A stretch of 64,000 bases of DNA from Hemicordylus capensis (GCF_027244095.1 NC_069670.1:19147820-19211819), one strand, 5' to 3'; shown: positions 11,340 through 22,410, numbered from the stretch's first letter. Notes: a model not told the origin generated them from the letters alone. A program made the numbers and translations.

Positions 11340-12929
11340 GCTAACGGCCCTGTGAGGCAGGTCAAGAGCAATCAATGAACCAGATTGCTGATACCATCAA
11401 AATGCCTCATTGGGGACATATTCAATAGATGTACTATATTCTTAACCAACTCCTTTTTCCCCAGTTAAAGGGCCAGGACTCAAACGAAGCCAGGCTGCAC
11501 TATGCTGGAGGAGAGGCCCTCCCGCTCAAAGGCAGACTGGGCCAAGGTAAAGAGAGAGAGAACCCAAATTTCAAATACTATAAAAATGCATGTATGGCCA
11601 GTCCATCAAAAGAGATGATTGGTTGGTTGATTGGTTGATTGACATTTATATTCCGCTCTTCCTCCAAGGAGCCCAGAACAATGTACATAGATATACCTTG
11701 TTCTTAATCCACAGGTTTTGAGAGTGAGTGTGAGGGCCAAGGACACAGAAGAAGCCAAGCTGCGCCAGGCCAGAGGGAGCCAGGGATACAGAAGGAGCCA
11801 AGCTGCACGACTGCTTCACGGTTTCTTTGCTGATAACCCAGTAGCTTGTCCTAGAGATCACTCTTGGCCTCTTCCTTTCCTCTGAACTCTGTGGAAACCT
11901 GGCCTCTAAGAAGCAATCTTCCAGGATTATAAGAACTGGGCCTGGGGATGCCACAGTGGTATTCGTACACCTGCACACTCCTAGGTCCCATAGCTGCCCA
12001 CCAGTGTTTCCTCAAACAGGGATTCCCAGATGTTGTTGACTACAACTCCCAGAACCCCAAGCAAAAGCCATTGCAGCTGGGGATTCTGGGAGTTGTAATC
12101 CACAACATCCCTGTTAGAGGGAACACTGTGGGGGGGCGGAGGGGGGACCTGAATCGTGCTCTCATAAATATCGCATCGACTTTGGGGTAAATCTGGCCGA
12201 CATGTGAATGCACGAGAGTAAGATATGTGAATATACGCAGGAGAGTGAGTTCCGGATTTGGGATCCTCAAGTTCAAAACATGGAAAACGCCATGAACTTT
12301 TTCAGATGGTGACTTTACTTTGGGAGGGTGGGTGTGCATTCACGTGTCAGCCAGATTTTCATTTATGTTTTAGATGAATAATATATATATAACCTAGCCT
12401 CGTCTATTTGATCCCATCTAGCTGTTCAGCACATGTGTAGGGATACTTGAGAAAGTGGGGTGGGGGGAAACAAATGTCCTTGAGCCCCGGTGTGGGGGGC
12501 ACGAGGGTGCCCTCACCACCTCCCCCTACTCCATCACCCCACCTCCCCCACCCCCCTGCATGTTCCTCCAGCCCCAGACATGCCCCCTACATCAGTGTGG
12601 CTGGCATGGTGGTGGGGGAAACACAGTGTCAGGCTGTGTGTGGGTAATATGCCACCACCCGCTCCTTCTGCTCCTACTGTTCAACCAGAGTCTACAGGGC
12701 CTATTTTCTGATGGGGCCGGAATTCATCACCAGCTCTTCCCAGGGCCAAAGAAACCACCTTCCACAATCTCCCCAGAAGACAGAGGGCCTTGCTAAGCAG
12801 GGCAGACTTTGGCTTGGATCCAGATCAATAAACCCAGATTAACTACTCCACTTCACTGAGAATCCCAGAGATGTGTTTCCGTTGTTGCTCTCTTATCAGG
12901 ATGAAAGGAGCCGTTTAGATAAGGGGGAA

Positions 12930-13740
12930 AAGATTAAGAACAAGAAAATGTGTGGATTTCTGTCAGGAGCACATTGCACAGCCCAGGAGCAGCTCTGAGT
13001 CACAACCAGACGAACTGGTGGTACCTGAAGACGGAACTCCTCAGATGACCTTAATGTGCGGTGGGGATCATGCAGAAGAAGGCACTTTCTAAGATAACTT
13101 GGACCTAAGCCCTTTGGGGCTTTAAAGGTAATAACCAGCACTTTGTAATTTGCCCAGAAACATATTGGCAGCCAGTGTAACTGTTTCAAGACAGGCATAA
13201 TATGGTCTCTCCGGTTTGCCCCAGAGACCAAACTGGCTGCTGCATTTCAACTAACTGAAGTTTCCAAACTACGTACAAAGGCAGCCCCACATAGAGTGCG
13301 TTGGAATAGTCAAGCTGGGAGGCTGCCAACTGATGCACCACTGTTCTGAGATCGTTCTCTTCAAGGAATGGACGCCACTGTTGAATCAGCCGGAGTTGTT
13401 ATCACGAAAAGAGGTGCACGGGAAGTCAATTTGTAATTGTGTTTATTGTTATTGTCAAAAGTTAATAAAAATTTGAAGGGGAAAAAAAAGAATCATCCGG
13501 AGCTGATAGAAAGTGCTTCTGGCCATGGCCTCCACCTGAGACACCAGGGTGAGGCCTGGATCCAAGAGCACTCTCAAGCTGCGTATCTGTTCCTTCTGGG
13601 GGAGTGTAACCCCATCCAGCACAGGAAAAACTCCTCCCTTAAATTCCGATCCCCCACAATGAGCACCTCCATCTTGCTTGGATTAAGATTCAATTTGTTA
13701 TCACTCATCCAGCCCATTACTCCCTATACAAAAAATGATA
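12930..13740 (-). mobile_element. LINE fragment, L2/CR1-like, in the right arm
   Basis: This is the minus-strand counterpart of 2241-2960, with the same blocks (LKQLHWLPICF, GLGPSYLRK). It is split by a short later insertion at 13399-13499. Confidence 0.75.
13399..13499 (+). mobile_element. Short 3'-end LINE insertion with poly(A)
   Basis: Here 101 bases end in aaaaatttgaaggggaaaaa and interrupt the older LINE. They are flanked by near-identical 16-base repeats (13383-13398 and 13500-13515, two differences), a target-site duplication of TPRT type. The left arm is uninterrupted at this site. The 3' end resembles that of the L1 copies near 30670. Confidence 0.6.
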
Positions 13741-14339
13741 TATAGGGGAGTGGTACTATGCATAAACAATACAAAATCAAATACCACTAAATGAACAAGA
13801 TGTAAACTATTTATGTAAACATGAAATGTATCAACTTTCTACAATGTAAATAATGTATAACCAATACAATACAATAAGTATATATTTAACAAGATTTTGT
13901 GATAAATCTTTCTTTCGCTGCTGCTTCATCAGAAATCCATTATTTCCAACTGTGAATGTCTAAACAGTTTCACAAAGTCAGCATCTTCACCCTGGTTGCT
14001 GTAAAGTTTCTGTATTACTTCCTCCAATCCCCATTGCTAAAATTCTTCCAGGGGAGTGTAAGTTGCTCCACAAAAACTTTTCAAATGCTGATGCAACAAA
14101 GAATAAACCATACATTAAGGAAAATGCTTTTACATAAATATAATAATACAAACTTTCTATGTGTATGATAACAGAAACCACATTTACCCAGGTGAATATG
14201 CCAAAACAAGACGAACTGTGCTGGGGGAACTGTGGCTGGGGATTCTTGGAGTTGTAGTCCACAAGATCTGGGAATCCCTGTTAGAGGGAACACTCGCAAA
14301 GACCACAGGTTCGAAGGAAGTTCCCCAGCATGACCCATT

Positions 14340-14735
14340 TACAATACAATTTATTAATATATTCCAATACAATACATTTTTAAAAATTAAACTTTAAAAC
14401 TTTTTATTCATCCATTCATTCATTGTTCTATTTTTATTCCGCTTTTCATTAAAATTTCAGTTTACAGTATAATTAATACATGATTAAAATACAAAAGTAC
14501 AGATAATATAAATATTTTAAAAATCTCTAAAAATATAACCCATTAAAATACATAAAACACAAAGAAGCAGGAGTCCAAGGCTTCTAGTGTGCTTCCTTTC
14601 TGAGGCAGGATTTGAACTCAGGCCTTTTTGGCGCAATATGCCTATCTACTAAAGTCCACTTGCTCCCTGTTTCAGGGTGGAACCTGGGCCTACTTGCATG
14701 TTCTGGAGGAGCTAAGCCATGGAAATCGTTGCTTA
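14340..14735. other. AT-rich, SINE-tail-like stretch
   Basis: AT-rich sequence with repeated aatacaatac motifs and a ttattccgcttttcattaaa SINE-tail-like piece. No exon was seen. Confidence 0.4.
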
Positions 14736-15109
14736 AATGATGCCTCACTCCCAGGAACCCGTGTTGTTGTCCTGCTCCGAAAGATCAGGAGGCATTGGGA
14801 GAGGTAGCGTCAGACTCTTCTTCATTGCAGTTTGTCAGGCATGTCGGTTTCACAGTCTGGAAGTGAAAAGTGGGGGAAATATATACATTGCTGTAAATAC
14901 CCTGAGCTATAAAGTTAAGAACACTTCACTAAGATTATGTGCTAAGAAAAGCCTAACTTGTGTGTCCTGCATAAATCACACAAATCTACATGTGTGTTTA
15001 TTTGGACATTTATTCTGCCTTTGCTATCCTTTCAGGATGAACAAGGAGCCACAGAAATCCTGGAACTCAGGGTTGAATCCTGACCTGGGAAGCACGTTTA
15101 TGTCTTTTA

Positions 15110-15620
15110 AAATGCAGCCCCACTTTCCTACTAAAAATGTTCCAGGTGACTTCCAGGAATAAACAGTAAAACAAGTTACAGAAGAAGGGTTCAAATAAGG
15201 CTCAAAGGTCAATGCTCCTTTTTCTCAAACACAAATGACTAAGTATCCAAGTAAGTATCAAATATATTCTTATTTGACTTTTTATGAAGAAGGTCTTGAA
15301 GTACGCATAAATGGAGGGTCAGATATTTTGGCAACAGAACTGCAAATGTCTCTCTCACAATCACACCCAGAATTTTAAAATGCAGCCCTGAACGATAAAA
15401 CCAATGACAGAACAAGAATTCAAATAAGGCCTAATGCTCACAATGCTCCTTTCCCTCTAAAACAAATTACTAAGTATCAGAGTGTTGGCAAATCCATTTC
15501 TTTTGTGGTTTCTCTTGTGAATAATTCTTATCGGACTTTTTATGAAGAAGGCCCATAAATGGAGAGTCAGACATTTTGGCAATGGAACTGCAAATGTCTC
15601 TCACCTGCATACCCCTTTCC
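15110..15620. repeat. Two-unit tandem duplication of about 260 bases
   Basis: Unit 1 (about 15110-15360) and unit 2 (about 15377-15610) share ctttttatgaagaaggyc, then 'aaatggagrgtcagayattttggcaa' and 'ggaactgcaaatgtctctc' type text, with visible divergence. The position, just beyond the putative receptor-gene end, could be 3' UTR or intergenic. Confidence 0.6.
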
Positions 15621-15662
15621 TTCTTTTAAACTTTGGCTCCAATCCAATCAGCTAGAAGAAAC

Positions 15663-15698
15663 TTTATTCTTCCTTCAGCGTCCCTGCTTTGGTTTCCT
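15663..15698 (-). CDS. Possible last SLAMF-like exon with stop and AATAAA
   Basis: After the acceptor CACTTCAG, the phase-0 reading is RKPKQGR followed by TGA (15675-15677). AATAAA lies on the minus strand at 15663-15668, immediately after the stop. That would make a very short 3' UTR, so either this is an alternative end or the true last exons lie elsewhere. Confidence 0.25.
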
Positions 15699-18600
15699 CT
15701 GAAGTGCAGTTGTCATGATCCCGAAAGAGCTCAGAGAAGAGGGTTCTCCTCCTAGCCCTACTCCAACCTGCTGCGCATGTATCTCAACTCTGCCCACCCT
15801 GCTACAGAACAGTCCTGTTCTGCTGAGACTCAAAGATGCACACATATTTTTGAAATAACAGGTGTCATGTTGTGCAGCTGTATGTGCTCACTAGTCTGGT
15901 GCTCTGTGCTCGACCCATGTGGGTGATTGTTAATAGAAATTGCAATCCCTCATTGCATCACTCTGGAAAATCATCCTACCTGGTCCTCCTCATTGCCTCC
16001 TTGGGGGTGCCTTCCTTCTCCGGTCCTTACGCCTTGCAGCTCAGAATCAGCAATAACTGCAGACAACACAAGAAACATTATCCTTTTCTGGTCTATGCTC
16101 TGCAAGAAGTGGACAGCAACTGAAGAAACATTAGTCAACTTCACTCACCAAAATCTGCCGCCCAGGATCAACAAAAGGAAGGAAGATGCATATTATGCAG
16201 CACCAGTTAGAAGGGACTAAAGTGTAAGTTAACTCCTGCTCACTTGGCCAAGAGGCACCTTTTAACGTGGCGATTATTGAGCAGGGGGAGAGTAACTGGC
16301 CCTCTCCACCCCCAGCACAGCATCCCTCCAGTGGCTGTTGCTGGTGCCTAACTTATGTTTCCTTTTAGATTGTGAGCCCTTTGGGGACAGGGAGCCATCT
16401 TGTTTGTTTATTATTTCTCTGTGTTAACTGCTCTGAGTAATTTTTGGAAGGGCGGTATAGAAATTGATGAATGAATGAATGAATAAGGTGAAACATTTCC
16501 TACCTGGCACTTCCCTTCTCATCCATTGCCACCAGATCAGCAAAGCTGCAGATAGCAGAACTGTAAATCCCATGGCAATTGGCCACCGCCACCTCTTCTG
16601 TCCAGCTCCTCCCGATAGAATATTCGCTTGAAAGATACAGTAACAGCAAATCATAGGAACATAGGAAACTGCCGTATACTGAGTCAGACCATTGGTCTAT
16701 CTGGCTCAGTATTGTCTTCACAGACTGGCAGCGGCTTCTCCAAGGCTACAGGCAGGAGTCTCTCTCCGCCCTGTCTTGGAGATGCTGCCAGGGAGGGAAC
16801 TTGGAGCCTCAGATGCTCTTCCCAGAGCGGCCCTATCCCCTAAGGGGAATACCTTGCAGTGCTGACACATCAAGTCTCCCATTCAGATGCAACCAGGGCA
16901 GACCCTGCTTAGCTATGGGGACAAGTCGTGCTTGCTACCACAAGACTAGCTCTCCTCTCCAATCACTTTGGCCCCTCCTCACAGCAACCAAGAAATTACA
17001 AAAATGAGCAAATGGCTTTAATTCTCACACACAGTTCAGCTTTCTGTAGCATTCACTTGCAGAGATTTTTCTTTTCTTTTTTAAACAAGTGCAAAAGATG
17101 CATAACTTGGCCTCACCTATATGAGACCTCTGGTTGAAGAGACAGGTGGGAACAGAGCATGTTTTGCTCATGGGACCCGGATTCACTATGAGCTCTTCCA
17201 ATGACTAAAGAAACCCCTTGCAGAAACCCCACGGAGGACATTGCAGAGACTCTGGCTTGGATAGCAAATTATTAACTGAGACGCCTTTAGATAAGTTTCT
17301 ATTGTTGGCCTTCTAATCCTATAAAAAGAGCTACTGGGATCATACACACAACCAAAAACTGGGTAGGACAAGTGTCTTACCTACCCAGGTCTGGGAGCTG
17401 TGTGTGCTCCCAGTTTCTGATTGTGTGGGGATCAAGGTAGGAGAAAGAGCTGGGAGGACAAGGCTGTTCTACCCAGCACTGGACCACAGTAGGAGGAAAA
17501 GCTCTCCTCCCCAGCTTTCCTCCCTACTGCTTGCTTACTTGGAAGCTAGGTAGGATCCCTGCTGCTCATCTCTACAAGGAGAAGCATCCCGACTGGCTCC
17601 TGTGAACAAGGCTGTTGAAATGAGCGGCTCATGTGACATGCTGGAAGCTGGGACAATCCCGCCACTGCCCCACTGGGTAGCCCCAGGTTTCCCCCAGGCA
17701 GACGGGTGTGAGCGGGTTCCTGGTCATGTGGCTCATGGACTGCCTGCAGCTCCAGCTATACCATAGAGGCTGGGGGAAGGAGTGTCCCGGCTTCTAGAAT
17801 GCCTTCAGTGCACCATGTCAGCTTGTGGTGCATTGTGGGCTTTCTGGAGGCTGGGCGTCCTCCCACCGGCCTCCTTGTTGCTGAGCACTCATCTGGGAGC
17901 AGGAAGAAGAGCGGGAGTGGCATTCGTGTGGGGGAAGGCAGGAACAATCCTACTCCCCCCACCCTTAAGAAGAGGAGGTCGTGTGTGTGGCCTCATCAAG
18001 TATTCACCTGCCAGGCCTACAAGGAAAACAGAGTTGGTGAATTGCTCACCTCCACTTGGGCAGATGGTGAGCAAGTTGACGGAGGCGTTCTTCCCGTCAA
18101 CAGGATTGCTGACTAGGCATGTGAAGGTGGAGTCCGAGGAGTTGGGTTGCCACCACAAGTGGAGATCCCTGCCGTGGTTGGAGATCTGGTACCAGGACAA
18201 ACCTCTTTCCAGATCTCCAGGAAGGTCTCCTCTTTTCCAGGAGACATTTAATTCCCCCTTTCCAGGCACCTGACACTGCAGGGTCACATTGCATCCATCC
18301 GGCATCTTGGAAATTAGATGGCCGGATATCTCTGGTGGCGGAACCAATTCTGTTAAAAGTGAATGAAAGACTCATGACGTTTGTGCCCCTTTGGCTGGCA
18401 AGAACGGCAAAGTTGCAATCTCGTGCCTTGCTCAGTTCCACAACAAATGACAAGGACGGTGCAAAAATCGCTTACCATGGACAAGAAGATGGAATGCTGC
18501 TTCTTGAATCTCTCCTGACTTAAGCGTCACATGACACCTGTATCTTCCACTGTCCTCCACCTGCAGGTTCTTGATCTCCAGCTCGGACCCATCGGCCATT

Positions 18601-20076
18601 TCCAGTCGTGGCCCAAATCGGTCCTTGGGATTTGGTCGCTTCAGTGCTCCAGCTTTGTACTCCGCAATCACCAAAGTGCCATTAAAGTCCCATTCAATAT
18701 GTAACACATCTTTTGCTGAGGATCTATCGGCAGAAAGCTGGACTGATCCCCCCGGGATCCCATTCACCTGATGCAGAGGAGGATTCTGGCCTGGAGGATG
18801 GAGAGGAGAGAAAAGGGAAAGCAAGGAGTGTCAAAGCGAGGAGGGAGGGGCAGAAAAGCAGCTGGCCCGCCTCAGCAGAGGTAGCTGACTGGATGATTTC
18901 TGGCTGCTATCAAAAAAAGGCACAAAAAGATGACCAGCAGCTCCTGCCCCATGAGCAGTGAGGACTGTCTGCAGCCATACTATAGCGCTTGCCATCCCCA
19001 AGATTGACCCAAGTGGGGGGCCCAGGCTGGGGTGTTTTGGGGGCTGGGAGTGAACTCTGTCCATGCCAGGGCTCAGGCACAGCCCTGCAGCAGTCTAAGG
19101 CAGGCCTGGAGGGGACCGTCCCATTTCGGAAGCAGGCACCCCCGTGTGTGGCGGGGGGCGGGGAGGATGACTGACTCTCTGCCCCCTCTGCTGGGGGTGG
19201 GGCGGCAATCTCACAACCTGCTTTTGAGAAAACTCAAGACTCAGAACTGACTCTTGCCAGCTGTGGGGCTGGGCTGCCAATGCAAAAGGGGCCCGGTGTT
19301 CATTGTGAACTAAGCAGTCTCAGACGTTGTGCCTTCAGAGGAAGCAACGACACCCAAGGCTGGAGGGAGGAAAAAAAGGCAGAAAGACCAACCCCTCCCC
19401 CCCCCTTTTTTTTTAAGTGCAGCAGACATCAGGCTGCTCCTCGGAGCAGCCGGAAGAGCCGGTGCAAAACAGCGATGCCGAGCCGGCCGCGGGGGGGGGG
19501 GGGGGGGGCGGGCCTTCGCAGCCCAAAGGCCAGCCCAGCACCATCAACTCGCCCCAAGCCTTTGCTTGCCACCCTCCTCCTTCCCCTAAGACGACGAGAG
19601 GGAGCCGGAGGCCATTTCGGACTCTTCCCGGCTCTTGGCGGTGAAGCAGCAGCAGCAGCCGCCCGCCAGAAAAGCAGCTTCGCTTTTTGCGAGGCCGATG
19701 AGTGTCCTCCACACACAGCCTACATCCAGGGCTGTCCTTGGAGAGCCCTGGCGCCCGAGGCCAATCAGCCAGTGCAGGGGCCCCCTTCCAGTGACTTCTT
19801 ACGGGAGTTAACAGAGCGGGTCGCCCTGCCTGCCTCCATCCCTCCAGACTGCTCAGCGCAGCCCCCTCTGAGCGGCGCTCCTTGATTTCGCGCCCCCCCC
19901 GCCGCTTGCAAAAGCTCCAAGGCAAGCAGCAGCTCAAGCGGCGGGGCGCGACGCGCCTACCTGCCCCTGGCGAGCGAATGCAGGCGTGCGGACTCACCTG
20001 CGCGGCAAGGGGCGATGGCGGCCCCCAGCCCCGCCAGCAGAACGAGGAGGCTCCTCCAGCTCGTGCCGCCCCTCAT
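15675..20076 (-). CDS. SLAM/CD2-family immunoglobulin receptor gene (multi-exon)
   Basis: This is a type I membrane receptor gene read on the minus strand. Its exons are signal peptide 19998-20076, Ig V 18476-18790, Ig C2 18050-18349, transmembrane 16504-16626 and cytoplasmic 15980-16056, with a tentative last exon 15675-15698. Every junction has AG/GT borders, and the first four introns are all phase 1, the classical pattern for Ig-superfamily genes. The V domain lacks the B-strand cysteine, and the C2 domain has four cysteines; both are features of the CD2/CD48/SLAMF group. Family members bind each other or kin on leukocytes. The visible cytoplasmic part is only about 33 residues and has no TxYxxV/I switch motif, so the product may signal little by itself, or more 3' exons may exist. 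I cannot assign an orthologue. Introns 3 and 4 carry SINE-type insertions. Confidence 0.8.
15980..16056 (-). CDS. SLAMF-like exon 5, cytoplasmic segment (probable)
   Basis: A 77-base open segment lies between TGTCTGCAG and GTAGGATG and enters in phase 1 and leaves in phase 0. It would add VIADSELQGVRTGEGRHP and a short acidic end. It has no tyrosine. The call rests on splice sites and phase only. Confidence 0.5.
16225..16488 (+). repeat. SINE-like insertion in receptor intron 4
   Basis: A nearly full-length copy of the SINE-like family at 165-410, ending 'gggcggtatagaaattgatg' and a (GAAT)n tail. It lies between the transmembrane and cytoplasmic exons, antisense to the gene. Confidence 0.6.
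16504..16626 (-). CDS. SLAMF-like exon 4, transmembrane segment
   Basis: This 123-base exon is phase 1 at both ends, between TTTCAAG and GTAGGA. It encodes a short stalk, a basic-aromatic QKRWRW, the hydrophobic helix PIAMGFTVLLSAALLIWW, and the stop-transfer residues MRRE. No acidic or basic residue lies inside the helix, so there is no sign of pairing with a charged adaptor. Confidence 0.7.
16652..16975 (+). repeat. 'acataggaagctgcc' family repeat, long copy, in intron 3
   Basis: The longest copy in the window, about 320 bases, from ggaacataggaaactgcc to accacaagactagctctcc. It starts only about 25 bases before the transmembrane exon acceptor, on the upstream side, so the acceptor's branch region lies next to or within it. 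Confidence 0.6.
16976..18049. other. Receptor intron 3 remainder, repeat debris
   Basis: 17160-17330 resembles the stretch at 12710-12895 (and its mirror at 3000-3170), around ctcttccaatgactaaagaa. 17360-17480 has the look of another dispersed repeat. No exon is supported, although a second membrane-proximal exon cannot be excluded. Confidence 0.4.
18050..18349 (-). CDS. SLAMF-like exon 3, Ig C2 domain
   Basis: This 300-base exon has phase 1 at both ends and follows the V exon after an intron of only 126 bases. It begins ELVPPPEISG, close to the start of second domains in the CD48/SLAMF group. Four cysteines occur in the order DGC, LQC, FTC and TIC, as expected for the two disulphides of these C2 domains. 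N-glycosylation sites are NVT, NVS, NSS and NAS. The donor is GGAG before GTGAGC. Confidence 0.8.
18476..18790 (-). CDS. SLAMF-like exon 2, Ig V domain
   Basis: This 315-base exon has phase 1 at both ends, a CAG acceptor and a GTAAGC donor. It encodes a V-set domain with the C-strand tryptophan in IEWDFNGT, the E-strand SELEIKNLQ and the F-strand DSGRYRC. The usual B-strand cysteine is absent (VQLSADRS), as in the first domains of CD2 and CD48, so no canonical disulphide can form. There is one N-glycosylation site (NGT). Confidence 0.8.
18850..20076. repeat. First-exon module B (intron 1 plus exon 1)
   Basis: This segment matches module A (7870-9140) in the same orientation and module C (about 22900-23939) for much of its length. 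Shared landmarks include the stretch around gatgaccagcagctcctgcc, the 'gcagcagacatcaggctgc' block, a run of CAG triplets near 19645, and the exon-1 end. It is the only copy directly attached to V, C2 and transmembrane exons. Confidence 0.7.
19998..20076 (-). CDS. SLAMF-like exon 1, signal peptide (module B)
   Basis: The start ATG is at 20076-20074 on the minus strand. It is followed by a short basic stretch and a hydrophobic core (LLVLLAGLGAAIA), then a Cys-Arg-Ala end that suits signal peptidase. The exon ends with CAG before GTGAGT and contributes 26 codons plus one base (phase 1), which joins in frame to the V exon as Gly-Gln. It sits inside a CpG-rich tract. Confidence 0.75.
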
Positions 20077-20099
20077 CGCTCCTCCAGCCAGGGCGGCTG

Positions 20100-20858
20100 G
20101 CGAACTCAGGAGAGGCGTTTGCCGGACAGTTCTGGGGCTGGGGGGCCACCCCACGGCGAAAGGCCACTGTGCGAGTAGTCGTGCAGTCCCCATCGGTGCC
20201 TGGACTGCACAAAGTGCTGGAGAAAGCGAGAAAGAGCCACCCCTTGCTTGTGAAAGTGCTGCTCCCGGAGCAAGAGTTCCTGGGAGGAGCTGGAAGACGC
20301 CGGCGCTGCTGCTTAGACAGCGATGCCAGCCGGGGGGGGGGGCCTTCCCGGCCCAAAGGCCAGCCTCCCCCACCGACTAGCTCCATCCAAGGCTCTGCTT
20401 GCCGCCCGTCGTCTTCCCCGAAGCCCCAGATCTCGGACTGTTCCTCCCAGCTCGAGGCGGTTTCGCAGATCGCCCGCACACAGCCTTGGCCAAGCGATCC
20501 CTCCCGACTGTCCAACCCAGCCCCGCCGGGCGTTGCTTTGCTTGATCTTGCCCCGCTCCCTTTCCAGCCCTCCGCTTGCAAGAGCTCCCTCCGAGGCAAG
20601 CACCAGACCACAGGAGGAGGACCCCAAGCAGTGCGGCGGCGCCCTGGAGAGAGATGGGACCGGGCCGCCGCCGCCTCCTCCCCTCTCCCCAGCTCGGCAG
20701 AAGACTCACACTTGTTCCTTCTGGGTCTTTCGCGCAGGCAGCAGCCGTGACTTACCGCAGGCAGCGGCGAGGGTCATGCATGTCGCCAACCCCGCCAAGA
20801 GCATCCTCCGGAGAGGGCGGCTCCTGCTGCGGCTCGCCCCGTCCATCAGCCCAGCCAT
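20100..20858 (-). other. First-exon module B' with a second signal exon 20756-20858
   Basis: A further copy of the module's GC-rich part (the 'ctggaagacgccggcg' and 'ccctccgcttgcaa' blocks recur) carries its own potential first exon. Minus-strand ATGs at 20858, 20846 and 20804 lead into the hydrophobic MLLAGLATCMTLAAAC, which ends in GCG before GTAAGT in phase 1. This phase would join the V exon in frame, so it is either an alternative first exon of the receptor gene or the remnant of a tandem paralogue whose body is gone. No V or C2 exon lies between it and module B. Confidence 0.5.
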
Positions 20859-21164
20859 CTCTCGCCCGACCCTGGGACAGCCAGCCAGGGCACCGCGCCG
20901 GCCGAGTCTCCCCCACGCCTCTCTCCGGAGCAGATCCGCACTCTGCGAAGCCGGGCCGGGTGTGTGGAAACCGAAAAGCGCTTCCCTTCCGCCGCGCACC
21001 GCCAGCCAGAGCGAGGAGGGCGGGGAACCTGCAAGGCGCCGGGACGCAACTGGGCGAGGCGCCAGGCTGGACACACGTTTGGTGCGCTGGAAACAGCGTG
21101 TCGCGACTCGCGAGGCTGGGCCCGGAACGAGTGCGGGCAGGCAGGCTGCCAATGTCGCTCGGAG

Positions 21165-21270
21165 GTGAGGCTGAGAGAGAAGTGACTGGCCCAGAGTCAC
21201 CCAGCAAGGATCATGGCTGAAGGAGGATTTGAACTCGGGTCTCCCCAGTCCCAGCCCAGCACTCGAATCA
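21165..21270 (-). repeat. tRNA-derived SINE fragment
   Basis: Reverse complement of the head and body of the 5797-5995 family (gactggcccagagtcaccca, then gatttgaactcgggtctccc). Confidence 0.7.
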
Positions 21271-21339
21271 CCATTTCATTTCATAGCATTACATCTCCTA
21301 TCCGGTTACGATGGCCACCCTCCAGGAATTGGCACCCTC

Positions 21340-22410
21340 TAGAAAGCAGGCCTGGCTATTGGGATGGCTTGATGTTGTTGTGCATTCCATTGAAAAATAT
21401 TGGGCGGGGGGGGGGACTCCCCAGGCGGCCGTGGAGATGCAGTCAGAGGGGGCAACCCTCGCTTGAAGTCCTCTCTCCGCTCCCTCTGTGCCTTTCCCTT
21501 CCACACGACCGTCCGTCCACTCTTTCTTCACGCGCCCCAAACTGCCTGCTTCCCACGGATGCAGGCAGTTTGAGGCGAGAGAAGAGCCGCCTGCTCTTTC
21601 TCAGAGGCAAGCAGACCACAGGACCCCAAGCAGTGGGGCTGCACCATGGAGACAGATTGGTCTGTGCCCCCTCCTCCTCCCTCCCTCCCTCCCTCCCTCC
21701 CCAGCTCGAAAGACTGTTTCCCTCTTGGTATTTAATGCAGGCAACTTTGGCTTCCTGGAGAGCTTCCTGTGGTCGCTCGCTAAGAGTCGACACCGACTTG
21801 ACGGCACTGAATCCATCAATCAGTTTGGGCTTACCACAGAAAGTGGTGACTAATCGCAACAGTTGGCTGCCAGATTTCCAGCAGATTGGACTGTTTGGAT
21901 TTTGCGACCTATAGAATGTTTGGGGCTGGTCACTGTTGAATGCACTTTTTTACACCTCTCTCCGTAAGTGTAATGGTCTTCTTAATTCCTTTGGCAAAGA
22001 AGATTTCTAGTCCTTTGTGTGGCCACATGGGCTAGGAGCAGGTGTCTATTCTGTGCTCCGATTGCCAGGGCCAAGCTTTGAGGTGTGTGTGTGTGCACAG
22101 TCTGCACAGAACAGATTAATTTCATTCCTGCATTGCCAAAACCACGATGTGGCTTGTGGCGGAGCACCACAAGTGCCAGCGTGTGCCTAGATGTGTTTCA
22201 AATGCCATCCTACGCCTATTTGTTATTATTATTATTAATTTGATTTCTAGAGGCCTAGAGGTGAGTTTAACCACAGTCGAGGCCCGGGGTGGCTTCACCC
22301 ATTTAAACTACTGGCTCAAATTATTTTGCCATCAGGGCCTCCCCCCACCCCCATTGAAAGAGGAGTTCCATTCTAATTGGAGTAAGAGCCTTCATGACAA
22401 TTTGGGCAGA
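21340..22410. repeat. Segment shared, inverted, with 590-1110 and 6650-7190
   Basis: 21340-21770 matches 6650-7190 in reverse complement, and 21840-22410 matches about 590-1110 in reverse complement, including the unidentified coding repeat. At 22411 the sequence switches to module C, where the 590-side copy continues differently, so this is a rearrangement junction. Confidence 0.6.

Larger units (their letters stand above)
11340..14339 (-). repeat. Right arm of the large inverted repeat
   Basis: This is the reverse complement of 1658-5132 in collinear order. It differs by unrelated sequence at about 11945-12385 in place of the Tc1-like element and by a 101-base insertion at 13399-13499. Across about 99 codons of the LINE fragment only two amino-acid differences from the left arm are visible, so the arms are closely related. 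Confidence 0.85.
19400..21200. promoter_or_regulatory. CpG-rich tract over signal exons B and B'
   Basis: The tract is visibly rich in G+C and in undepleted CpG, unlike its AT-richer neighbours, and it covers two minus-strand first exons. This is the look of a CpG-island promoter. No TATA box in a clear position was seen. Confidence 0.5.

Noticed and set aside
18050-18790. Classical antibody or T-cell-receptor V segment
   Set aside because: There is no recombination signal after the V exon, the B-strand cysteine is absent, and a C2 exon and transmembrane exon follow in phase, as in CD2/SLAM receptors.
19986-21220. Several 200-280-codon open frames on both strands
   Set aside because: Stop codons are rare in such GC-rich DNA. 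Only the short leader exons with phase-1 donors have structural support.
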